From: Lutibacter sp.
Lineage (GTDB): Bacteria; Bacteroidota; Bacteroidia; Flavobacteriales; Flavobacteriaceae
Direction: 5' to 3'
DNA length: 64,000 nt
Assembly (NCBI RefSeq): GCF_016342705.1
Contig: NZ_JAEINV010000004.1
Location: forward strand, 62,001-126,000
Numbering within the stretch: the stretch's first letter is position 1; each line of letters begins with the position of its first letter. A program made the position numbers and the translations under genes. Below the pieces are notes generated by a model. It was given only the letters and a program-made list of their open reading frames with translations, was not told where the DNA came from and searched no databases. Shown piece after piece: positions 30,487 to 38,609 of this stretch.

Positions 30487-30506
30487 CTGCGAAATCGTTT
30501 TCGCAG
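30487..30506. promoter_or_regulatory. 20-bp operator-like palindrome upstream of the PL6-locus susC
   Basis: ctgcgaaatcgttttcgcag is palindromic except for one base pair. On the minus strand it begins 7 nt after CATCTTTG, a one-mismatch version of the Bacteroidota -7 box, so it would cover the transcription start. The shape fits a LacI-family operator and resembles 21222-21238. Confidence 0.6.
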
Positions 30507-30748
30507 ATGTAACAAAGATGCACTATTTTACAATTGGTTTCGAAAAAAATTTATTAATATAACCTATTATATATCAACACATTAACAGCTAAAGTGATTT
30601 ATGTAACATTCTTTAATATATTATTTTTAATAATTTATTTGCATTTTATTATATTTTTCATTATTTTATATGGCTACATTAAAGATTGTTTTTGAGGTAT
30701 ATTAAACCTTATTTTATTCCATAATTTTTTTAGATTAAAATTTTTAAA

Positions 30749-30756
30749 TATCTTTG
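30749..30756 (+). promoter_or_regulatory. -7 box (TAnnTTTG) for the PL6 lyase gene
   Basis: tatctttg matches the Bacteroidota sigma-ABfr -7 consensus exactly and lies 37 bp before the ATG. No clear -33 TTG was found at the usual distance. Confidence 0.5.
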
Positions 30757-30767
30757 GAAAACCAAAC

Positions 30768-30777
30768 TGGTTAACCA
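30768..30777. promoter_or_regulatory. GntR-like operator candidate in the PL6 leader
   Basis: tggttaacca is a perfect 10-bp palindrome just downstream of the -7 box. TGGT-n-ACCA is the general pattern of many GntR/FadR-family operators. No such regulator is encoded in the window. Confidence 0.4.
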
Positions 30778-30792
30778 ATTAATATTCAATCT

Positions 30793-33213
30793 ATGAAACT
30801 CAAATTTTCCTGTTTATTTTTAATATTTATACAAGTACAAGTTGCGTTATTTGCACAAACACAGACTCTAACAAGTGTTGGCACTATTGATGAATTTAAT
30901 ACTGCAATTAAAAAAGCTATTCCAGGATCTACTATTATATTAAAAAATGGCATTTGGAAAGATGTAAAGCTAAACGTACATGGTATTGGAACTAAAGAAG
31001 CTCCAATAACAATAACCGCTGAAAAAGATGGAGAAGTTATAATTACAGGAAACTCTAAACTCACCATTTCTGGTAAATACATGGTAGTCAATGGTTTGTG
31101 GTTTAAAGATGGAATACCAACTGATAAAGAAGTGATTTCCTTTAAAAAAGATTCTAAAACTTTTGCCTACAATTGTAGATTAACTAATTGTACTATTTCA
31201 AATTACAATCCAACCGATAAATCTATAGAAAGCCATTGGGTTGACATGTGGGGACAAAACAATAGAGTTGACCATAATAATTTTACTGGCAAAACAAATG
31301 GAGGTACAACATTGGTAGTTTGGTTAAAAGGAGAAGAACATATTGAAAATAAACACTTAATTGATCACAATTTTTTTGGGGAACGACCTGAGCTTGGTGT
31401 AAATGGTGGAGAAACCATTAGAATTGGAACTAGTGAAAACTCCATGAAATCATCAAAAACTACCGTTGAATTCAACATATTTAAACATTGCAACGGTGAA
31501 ATTGAAATAATTTCAAATAAATCATTTGATAACATATACAGAAACAACTTGTTTTTAGAAAGTGAAGGTACTTTAACCTTACGTCACGGTAATAGAGCTT
31601 TGGTAGAAAACAATGTTTTTGTAGGAAATAACAACCCGAGAGTTGGTGGTATTAGAATTATTGGTGAAGGACATACCGTACAAAACAACCTTTTAATTGG
31701 TATTTCTGGTGATGATTATCGTGCTCCAATTGTAGTTATGAATGGAGTGCCAAACTCTCCTTTAAACCGTTACTTTCAAGTAAAAAATGCTACTATTCAA
31801 AATAATACTTTAATTAATTGTAATGCAGTTCAATTTGGAGCAGGAAAAGACAATGAAAAAACACTAGCTCCAATAAATTCAGTGTTTGCAAATAACTTAA
31901 TAACCAACACTAATGGTGGAAAAATTTACAATGCCCATGATGTTATAAACGGAATTACCTTTACTTCAAATTTTGTAGATGCTGACGTAGAAATAGACGC
32001 TAATTACTTCACAAAAGCACTTGTAGAATGGGAAATGTTAGGCTCCTTACCAATGCCTTCAGTAAATAATGAAATTTTAAAAACTGCCATAAAAATAGCA
32101 ACAAGTCCAGTTGTAGATATCACGAATTCTACAAGAACTAACTTTGTTGCCGGCGCATTTAATTTAGGAAACAAAATAATTCCTGAAGCTATTAAAACAG
32201 TGGCTGGCCCAACGTGGAAACCACTTATTGAAAAACCAACTATTGTTCAAAAAACACAAACATTTGAAGTTGACCCTGGTGTTGAAACACTTTCAAAAGC
32301 ATTAAAAAAAGTAAGTTCTGGTGATGTTTTACTTTTAAATCCGGGTGTTTATTTGGTTGATAAATCAATGAAAATTAATGGGAACATCTCAATTATTGGT
32401 AAAATTGAAGGTAGTGGAGTAGAAATAAAAGCAAATGAAAATTTAGAAAAACCTATTTCCTACTTTTTTAGAGTTACACAAGGAGCTAGTTTTACAATGA
32501 AAAACATTACGTTAAATGGAGACGCTAAGGATGTTGTAAAATACGCGGTAGTTTCACCTGATGAAAATGAATCAGAAATTTATAACTTAACTATTGATAA
32601 TTGCCAATTAATAAACTTTACCAACAAAAATGGAGGAAGTGTTTTTAAAGCCTATGTTGGTACTATTGCCGATACAATTAGCATAAAAAACTCCATTATT
32701 TCTGATGCGTATAGAGGCTTAAATTTATCCTATGAAAAAGATCCTCTAGGAAAATACAATGCAAAAAATTTATTGGTTCATAATACTGTTTTTAAAAATA
32801 TAGATGAATTTGCGATTAATTATTACAAAAGCGGTTCTGCAGTTGAAGGAGGTAATTTAAAAGTAACCAATTGCATTTTCAGTAAAATCTATAATGATGA
32901 AAAAGGATATGCCATTAAAAACAAAAATATAGACAATGTAAGTATTGTAAATTCTGTTTTTGAAGGGAGTTATCAAGTTAAAAATCTAGTAAGTTTAAGC
33001 AGCCCAACTCAAACCATTACAAATTGTTTAGTGTATGATAACGGAAGCTTAAAAATTGCTAATGGAGCAATTTCAACAAATGTAGAATTCAAGAACCCTA
33101 AATGGGAAGATAAAAAATTATTTATTCCAAGCGATAAATCTCCTTTACTAAAAGAAAATAATGGCATTGCAAACATAGGATTGCAAATAAAAATAATAAA
33201 CAACCACCAATAA
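30793..33213 (+). CDS. Two-domain polysaccharide lyase family 6 (alginate / chondroitin-B lyase type)
   Basis: The 806-residue protein has a Sec signal (cleavage near FAQTQ, about 21) and two parallel beta-helix domains (about 25-400 and 480-800). The first shows the PL6 catalytic layout: calcium-site motif LGVNGGETIRIG (201-212), acidic residues E236 and E238, base K243 in ISNKS and acid R264 in TLRHGN. K and R are 21 residues apart, the same spacing as K220/R241 of the characterised two-domain alginate lyase AlyGC. The length also matches that exolytic, dimeric type (about 750). Alginate is the more likely substrate in a marine flavobacterium, but dermatan sulfate is also known for the family. 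It is divergent from a susCD pair. Confidence 0.85.
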   Translation: MKLKFSCLFLIFIQVQVALFAQTQTLTSVGTIDEFNTAIKKAIPGSTIILKNGIWKDVKLNVHGIGTKEAPITITAEKDGEVIITGNSKLTISGKYMVVNGLWFKDGIPTDKEVISFKKDSKTFAYNCRLTNCTISNYNPTDKSIESHWVDMWGQNNRVDHNNFTGKTNGGTTLVVWLKGEEHIENKHLIDHNFFGERPELGVNGGETIRIGTSENSMKSSKTTVEFNIFKHCNGEIEIISNKSFDNIYRNNLFLESEGTLTLRHGNRALVENNVFVGNNNPRVGGIRIIGEGHTVQNNLLIGISGDDYRAPIVVMNGVPNSPLNRYFQVKNATIQNNTLINCNAVQFGAGKDNEKTLAPINSVFANNLITNTNGGKIYNAHDVINGITFTSNFVDADVEIDANYFTKALVEWEMLGSLPMPSVNNEILKTAIKIATSPVVDITNSTRTNFVAGAFNLGNKIIPEAIKTVAGPTWKPLIEKPTIVQKTQTFEVDPGVETLSKALKKVSSGDVLLLNPGVYLVDKSMKINGNISIIGKIEGSGVEIKANENLEKPISYFFRVTQGASFTMKNITLNGDAKDVVKYAVVSPDENESEIYNLTIDNCQLINFTNKNGGSVFKAYVGTIADTISIKNSIISDAYRGLNLSYEKDPLGKYNAKNLLVHNTVFKNIDEFAINYYKSGSAVEGGNLKVTNCIFSKIYNDEKGYAIKNKNIDNVSIVNSVFEGSYQVKNLVSLSSPTQTITNCLVYDNGSLKIANGAISTNVEFKNPKWEDKKLFIPSDKSPLLKENNGIANIGLQIKIINNHQ

Positions 33214-33215
33214 AA

Positions 33216-33253
33216 AAAAAGCCTAACAACAATTAATTGTTGTTAGGCTTTTT
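33216..33253. terminator. Strong bidirectional terminator after the PL6 gene
   Basis: A 38-bp perfect palindrome with 19-bp half-sites centred at 33234/33235 (gcctaacaac against gttgttaggc, flanked by A5 and T5). It lies between the convergent PL6 and esterase genes and should end both. Confidence 0.9.
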
Positions 33254-33296
33254 AAGTTATTAAATGAAATCATCATTCAATACAATTTAATTAACT

Positions 33297-35240
33297 TTAA
33301 AATTTATATTTAACATCTGCTGTAATAGTTTTCCAATCATCTGTTCTAAAAGGTATAGCGGGAAAACCTTCTTTATTAAATAAGTTGCTTTTTGATGCAT
33401 CACCCATCCAACTATATCTGATATGCAATGGTGATTTAATCCCAGTAATTGAAATTAGTATTTTATTATCAACAATAGTTGCGTTCACATTATTAAAAAC
33501 CTGATCTTCTCCTGCTGCTTCAAACCCATAAATATTGCCTTGTTCATCTGTTGTTGTTAAACCTCCTCCAATATCATTAAAATAAACTATAATTTTATCA
33601 TCGTTTATTTCCATAGATTTATATGTAGGCCCCGAATGTACCATTTTAATATTATATAAATTATTTAAAGCAATTGACGCTAGTCTTTTTCCTACTATAT
33701 GTTTATTCCTAGGATGAATATCCTTTGGGTTACCAACATCCGTTGTTACCACCATCCCAGTATTTGGTAATTGTAAGGTTTTGGTTTGCGCTTCTCGCAA
33801 TTCTGCCCAATCACAACCAGTATTACTATCTCCTTTTGAATTAAACGTTGCCAATTGAACATAATAAAAAGGAAATAACCTACCATTCCATTTTTGCCTC
33901 CAGTCATTTATTAATAAAGGAAATGTTGTTCTATATTGATACGCACGACTTGCATTTGTTTCACCTTGATACCAAAGAACACCTTGAATTCCAAAAGGAA
34001 TTATTGGGTTAATCATAGCGTTATAACATAATGAAGGATAATCATTAAAATTAACCGCATTGTAAATAGATTCAATTTTATATTTCCAAATTCCACTTAA
34101 GGGAAATTCTTTTTCACCAATAGTTAATGTAAAGTTTTTAGCATCGCCATAAAGGCCGCCGCTTCCTGAACTATCAACAACTCTAATCGAAATTACATTA
34201 TCTCCTTCTTTTAATATATTGGCATTAATAAAATATGTTCTTTTCTGATCCCACCCTTTTGTTTCACCAACTTTTACGCCGTTTACATATGTAGTATCAT
34301 CATCATCTACTGCTGGGATATTTAAAATTACATCCTTTCTTAAATCTTCTTTTTTTAATGTAATATGTTTTCTAAGCCAAATAACGCCATCAAACTCTCC
34401 CAATTCTTGAGATTCCCAAACTTCTGGTTCATTCATTTGTAACCAAGAAGAATCATCTATATTTAACTCTTTATATGTTTCAACTTTAGCGTCAGAAAAA
34501 GGCTCATTTTGAAATTTTTCTATTCTCTTTTGAGTTTCTGAAATTTTTACATTCAATAGAGAATCTAAATTGGTTTTTGGATAGGTTGAGATTAAATTTT
34601 TAAATTCATAACTGCTTTCAAAACCTTCACGACTTATCCAAGTTTCAATATTTGAACCACCCCAAGATGCGTTTATTAATCCAATAGGAATTTGTAACGA
34701 ATCATATAATTGTTTCGCAAAAAAATAACCAACACCCGTAAAATCAGTTATAGTTTCGGAATTGCACACATCCCAAGATGTGTTATTGAAATTAGCATTG
34801 GGTAAAGAACATATTTCTTTTGGAATTTTTATATGTCTAATTTTTGAATAAGAAGCTGCGTTTTTTATTTCAACTTCTGCATTCTCAGATTGCCCAACAA
34901 TCCATTCCATATTAGATTGCCCACTACATAACCAAACTTCGCCAACTAATATATTGTTTAATTTTATGGTGTTTTTTCCAATTACAACTAACTCAAAAGG
35001 ACCACCAGCTACTTCAGGATTTAAAGTAACCATCCATTTACCATTTGCGTTTGTTTTTGTTTTTTTACTTTGCTTATTAAAACGCACTTCAATTTTTTCA
35101 TTCGCTTTTGCCCAACCCCAAACAGGAATATCCGCATTCCGTTGTAATACCATATTGTCACCAAATATGCTTGCTAATGAAACTTGAGAATTGATAGTGC
35201 AACTAAAAAAAAGCACTAATAAAGTTAGTAAATATTTCAT
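33297..35240 (-). CDS. Sialate O-acetylesterase-type SGNH esterase (SASA family)
   Basis: The 647-residue protein has a Sec signal (MKYLLTLLVLFFSCTINSQ). Block I is CSGQSNMEW (nucleophile Ser, near residue 105), the oxyanion block WYQGETNA lies near 425, and the C-terminal catalytic Asp/His pair is in KDIHPRNKH near 520. Between blocks I and III sits a galactose-binding-like jelly-roll insert (about 255-385, with VYDDDDTTYVNG-like AVDDDDTTYVNG). Family members remove acetyl groups from sialic acids or from xylan and related plant polysaccharides. No sialidase or xylanase is nearby, so the acetylated substrate is unknown. It converges on the PL6 gene. Confidence 0.85.
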   Translation of the reverse strand: MKYLLTLLVLFFSCTINSQVSLASIFGDNMVLQRNADIPVWGWAKANEKIEVRFNKQSKKTKTNANGKWMVTLNPEVAGGPFELVVIGKNTIKLNNILVGEVWLCSGQSNMEWIVGQSENAEVEIKNAASYSKIRHIKIPKEICSLPNANFNNTSWDVCNSETITDFTGVGYFFAKQLYDSLQIPIGLINASWGGSNIETWISREGFESSYEFKNLISTYPKTNLDSLLNVKISETQKRIEKFQNEPFSDAKVETYKELNIDDSSWLQMNEPEVWESQELGEFDGVIWLRKHITLKKEDLRKDVILNIPAVDDDDTTYVNGVKVGETKGWDQKRTYFINANILKEGDNVISIRVVDSSGSGGLYGDAKNFTLTIGEKEFPLSGIWKYKIESIYNAVNFNDYPSLCYNAMINPIIPFGIQGVLWYQGETNASRAYQYRTTFPLLINDWRQKWNGRLFPFYYVQLATFNSKGDSNTGCDWAELREAQTKTLQLPNTGMVVTTDVGNPKDIHPRNKHIVGKRLASIALNNLYNIKMVHSGPTYKSMEINDDKIIVYFNDIGGGLTTTDEQGNIYGFEAAGEDQVFNNVNATIVDNKILISITGIKSPLHIRYSWMGDASKSNLFNKEGFPAIPFRTDDWKTITADVKYKF

Positions 35241-35317
35241 TTTTATAAAAAAGAGTTAATTTGATATTATATATATGATTAATTTTTTGAATTATATTTT
35301 ATACTATTGTAATTAAG

Positions 35318-35390
35318 TACTCTCGATTTTTAAGATTTGTACGACTTAAAAATTGGAGATTTTCGGACGTGCCAAATCGTTAATAGAGTA
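35318..35390. other. Nested inverted-repeat element, unknown (structured RNA or tiny mobile remnant)
   Basis: The outer arms tactct (35318-35323) and agagta (35385-35390) bracket cgattt (35324-35329) and aaatcg (35374-35379), and an inner 9-bp hairpin is formed by atttttaag (35326-35334) and cttaaaaat (35345-35353). The segment is locally richer in G and C (ttcggacgtgcc) than its surroundings. The arms compete, so more than one fold is possible. There is no open frame in it. Confidence 0.4.
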
Positions 35391-35528
35391 TTTATATATG
35401 TTCGTTATTTATTTTAAAAGCAAGCATAAATTTTATGAGTTATTAGCAAATGTTTTAATTTAATTGAATTAATAAGTTACAAAGCTTAGTTCATTTCTCA
35501 AGAAAATTATTTGAGCGCCAATATTAAA

Positions 35529-35963
35529 TTAATCTTTTATCGAATTAAAGAATGATTCAATAAATTCATATTCCTTATCTGGAAGCTCTATAAAATTAAA
35601 ACAAGTTTCAAGCGTACTACAAACTTTGACCTGAACAGGTAATTTAAATTCATCTTTTAGTAACTCAAAACCCAAACATGTAACAACTTGATTTGGAGTA
35701 TTAGTTAACATTACTAATTTTTGATTAGCCAAGAGTTTGTTCTTTTTAGAAATTAAAATGATATTCTTAGATATTTCTTCTATGCCAAAAATAAATTTTG
35801 CTTTTCTAAAATCATGAATTACATTAAAAATTGGGTTATAATTTTTATCATTCCCTACTTTCTTTTTAAATTCAATTAATTCGTCCAAATTAAAATTTCC
35901 AATATATGTTTCAATAATCAGCGAATAGTTATTTAAAACTATATATTCTATTTTATTTACCAT
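35529..35963 (-). CDS. Hypothetical STAS-like small protein
   Basis: This 144-residue soluble protein has no signal peptide. The pattern of an N-terminal strand pair, a helix (NLDELIEFKKKV), VIHDFRKAKF, a long helix, VMLTNTPNQVVTC and a final CSTLETCFNFI helix resembles the SpoIIAA/STAS-like fold seen in many Bacteroidota orphans. I do not recognise a specific family. It stands alone, with 288 bp of non-coding sequence on one side and 250 bp on the other, so it is probably its own transcription unit. Confidence 0.65.
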   Translation of the reverse strand: MVNKIEYIVLNNYSLIIETYIGNFNLDELIEFKKKVGNDKNYNPIFNVIHDFRKAKFIFGIEEISKNIILISKKNKLLANQKLVMLTNTPNQVVTCLGFELLKDEFKLPVQVKVCSTLETCFNFIELPDKEYEFIESFFNSIKD

Positions 35964-36170
35964 AAAAAATCTAAATGTTTTTATTTTGAGTATCTAGATA
36001 TTCGTAAATGCCAAATATTTATGTTAAATCTCATATGAGTTTTATCAGAAAAGTAAATTGTTATTAATTTTAAAAACTGCTGTTTCTTAAATTTCTAAAA
36101 GAAATCAGCAGTATTAACTCAACTTAATTAATCAATTTTAATAGGATAAATGATTATTTTAATTTTTAAA

Positions 36171-36205
36171 AAACAGCTCATAACACAAGGTACTATGAGC
36201 TGATT
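36171..36205 (-). terminator. Terminator after the SusC-SusD-PKD triad
   Basis: cagctcata (36174-36182) and tatgagctg (36194-36202) form a perfect 9-bp stem with an 11-nt loop. A T run follows on the minus strand. It lies 9 bp past the PKD-lipoprotein stop. Confidence 0.8.
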
Positions 36206-36213
36206 TTAAGTGC

Positions 36214-37068
36214 TTATTTTTTTCTAAATTGAACATCTTTTATAGTAATTGTAGGAGTTCCACCACTACCACATTTTATAACTAAGTAAACAGTACCACT
36301 TGAAGGAAATGTAATAAGACCCTCATTTCTGTCGCATCCAACAGTGCTAATTAAGCCATCAAAAGGAGCTAAACCACAACCAGCCCAAGTATTAATAGAC
36401 CTAACAACTGCTCCCGTAGCATAATCCGCGCCTTGAACAGGAACTGTTGTAGAGGCGTACACTTCAAACCAAGTGTCTGCTAATCCTTGGGTAGAAGCTA
36501 CATTCATATCTATCTTATATCTTTGACCCGCTTCTACTTGAACAGCTTGATAAATAGCTTGCTGCGACCAACCTCCACCAGTAGTAATACTTACACTTCC
36601 AGTATTAAATTTCCAAAAATCACCATTGCTTATTTTTAATACGGTCCATTTTGCGTGATCTTCAGCAGTTGCAAAAAGTCCTCCTTGAATTAAATTAGCG
36701 GCAGGATCAGAGGTAGTTACTACAACGTTTTTTTCTGCCACAAAAGATTCACCTCCAATACCAACCGCATAATGTTTTACTGCATACGTTCCAGCATCTG
36801 GAAAATAAATCTCTTCTTCCATTTTCCCAACAAAAGTTGGGTCGCCATTTCCAATATTCCATTTAGAGGTCATATAGTTTGTGGCCAAAGATTTTACCAT
36901 ATATTTATTTACTGCACCTTCCACAGGAGTCACACTAAAAGTTGCATCTAATTCTTCTCCTGCAATTCCATTTCCTATTTCAACATCATCTGGCTGACAT
37001 GCAGTAAATACTCCAAATGATAATACAGCAAAAAACAATAAACTTGTTACTAATTTTATTTTTTTCAT
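36214..37068 (-). CDS. PKD-domain surface lipoprotein, probable glycan-binding (SGBP-like)
   Basis: The 284-residue protein has a lipobox Cys at 24 (VFTAC). A PKD-like domain (about 40-120, WNIGNGDPTFVGKMEE then FPDAGTYAVKHYAVG) is followed by a jelly-roll, CBM-like domain (about 125-284) that contains two Cys-bearing loops (AGCGLAPF, VGCDRNE). It is the third gene of a susC-susD-lipoprotein operon (18 bp after susD), the usual place for a surface glycan-binding protein. PKD lipoproteins of this kind occur in flavobacterial laminarin loci, but no glucanase is near to confirm that here. Confidence 0.75.
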   Translation of the reverse strand: MKKIKLVTSLLFFAVLSFGVFTACQPDDVEIGNGIAGEELDATFSVTPVEGAVNKYMVKSLATNYMTSKWNIGNGDPTFVGKMEEEIYFPDAGTYAVKHYAVGIGGESFVAEKNVVVTTSDPAANLIQGGLFATAEDHAKWTVLKISNGDFWKFNTGSVSITTGGGWSQQAIYQAVQVEAGQRYKIDMNVASTQGLADTWFEVYASTTVPVQGADYATGAVVRSINTWAGCGLAPFDGLISTVGCDRNEGLITFPSSGTVYLVIKCGSGGTPTITIKDVQFRKK

Positions 37069-37086
37069 TTTTTTAGATTTAAATTA

Positions 37087-38598
37087 TTAATAACCTGGAT
37101 TTTGAACAATTACTGAGTTTTCTAATTCCTTAACAGGAATAGGTAAAACTTCATTTTTTCCAGCTACAAAACCTCTAGAAGCCAATACTGTTGTTGCTTT
37201 TCCTGTTCTAACCAAATCAAACCAACGATGTCCTTCACAAGCTAGTTCTTTTCTTCTTTCTAAAGCAATTGCATCTAAACTTACTGGAGTTGAAGGCAAT
37301 CCAACTCTAGCTCTAACAGCATCTAATAATGCTTGGGCCCTTGCTCCACTTCCACCTAAAGCTTCAGCTTCCATTAAATAAGTGTCTGCCAACCTAATAA
37401 TGTATGTGTCTTGATAAAAATTTAACGTTGGATCACCTCCTAGCGTTGTTGCATCAGATTTTAAAGGCACAAATTTGGCCATAAAATAACCTGTATTTGT
37501 TGATGCTTCATTTACAGAAGAATAACCAACAACTTGCCCATCTGCAATTAATGCCTTTACATCTATAATTGTAGCGTCAAAACGAGGATCATCTTTTAAA
37601 ACATCGTGCAAATTTTGAGTAACTGTATTCACTCCCCAACCAGAAAAATAGTCTGGTGCAGTAGACCCTTCTGTTCTTGTATAATCTCTAATACCCACCA
37701 TAATACTTAAAATATTACCTTCTGTACCAAAACCAAGTCCAGACCAATCTGCTCTACCAGCTTCCGTGTGCACATCTTCAAGAATACTTTCTGTATTAAA
37801 TTTATTTTTATGAACCCAAAGATCTTTAAAGTTATCTAACAAACGATACCCAAACTGACTTGTTCCTCCTGGCGTACCATTTACTTCTGCTAACTGTTCT
37901 GCAGCTTCAGATAATTTATTGTCATATAAATATACTTTTCCAAGCATAGCTATTGCAGCGCCTTTAGTCCATCTACCTCCTTCTGTTGTAGTATTTATTG
38001 AAGTAGGTAAAAGAGCAATTGCTTCTAATAAATCTTTTTCAATTTGCGCATATACAACTTCTTTTGTTGATTGAGGATATGTTTGAGCTTCAATAGGAGA
38101 AATAGTTTTTGTCATTAATGGAATATTTCCAAACATTCTAACTAAATTAAAATGATAATAGGCCCGCATTGCTTTGCATTCCCCTTCAAATCTTAATTTT
38201 AAATTTTCATCCATTGGAACATTCGGCAACTTTTGAAGCAACGTATTTGCTCTAAAAATTCCTTGATAATGATTACTCCAAAAAGCTCTTGGCATATTTG
38301 TTGGAGTTAGCTGGTGGTATGAAAAAAGTGAAATAGCATCGCCTGGTACGGATGCCCCATAATTATCGTCTGACCCAGCATTCATAAAAGAAATCATATT
38401 GTCCCAACTTGATGAATTGAAACTCATAATATCATACGCTGCAATAAGCGCAGAATATGCTTCATCAGCATTTTGGTAATATGTTTCTTCTAAAGAAGTT
38501 CCCTTAGGTGTAATTTCTAAATAATCTTTACTACATGAAAGCAGTAAAACTGTGCTTACACAAGTAATAACTATATTTTTAATATTTTTTGTTTTCAT
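37087..38598 (-). CDS. SusD/RagB-type lipoprotein (enzyme-less triad)
   Basis: The 503-residue protein has a lipobox Cys at 22 (LLLSC) then SKDYLEITPKGTSLEETYY, a typical SusD start. RAYYHFNLVRMFGNIPL, DTYLMEAEALGG and ERRKELACEGHRWFDLVRTG are family helices and the C-terminal block. It lies 11 bp after susC and 18 bp before the PKD lipoprotein. The ligand is not evident. Confidence 0.9.
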   Translation of the reverse strand: MKTKNIKNIVITCVSTVLLLSCSKDYLEITPKGTSLEETYYQNADEAYSALIAAYDIMSFNSSSWDNMISFMNAGSDDNYGASVPGDAISLFSYHQLTPTNMPRAFWSNHYQGIFRANTLLQKLPNVPMDENLKLRFEGECKAMRAYYHFNLVRMFGNIPLMTKTISPIEAQTYPQSTKEVVYAQIEKDLLEAIALLPTSINTTTEGGRWTKGAAIAMLGKVYLYDNKLSEAAEQLAEVNGTPGGTSQFGYRLLDNFKDLWVHKNKFNTESILEDVHTEAGRADWSGLGFGTEGNILSIMVGIRDYTRTEGSTAPDYFSGWGVNTVTQNLHDVLKDDPRFDATIIDVKALIADGQVVGYSSVNEASTNTGYFMAKFVPLKSDATTLGGDPTLNFYQDTYIIRLADTYLMEAEALGGSGARAQALLDAVRARVGLPSTPVSLDAIALERRKELACEGHRWFDLVRTGKATTVLASRGFVAGKNEVLPIPVKELENSVIVQNPGY

Positions 38599-38609
38599 AA
38601 TTCTTAAGA

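Larger units (their letters stand above)
30417..30792. other. Divergent regulatory region between susC and the PL6 lyase gene
   Basis: This 376-bp AT-rich stretch holds no gene. It contains the palindrome at 30487-30506 on the susC side, and a -7-like box plus a TGGTTAACCA palindrome on the lyase side. The middle (about 30540-30740) is plain AT-rich sequence in which nothing else is seen. Confidence 0.7.
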
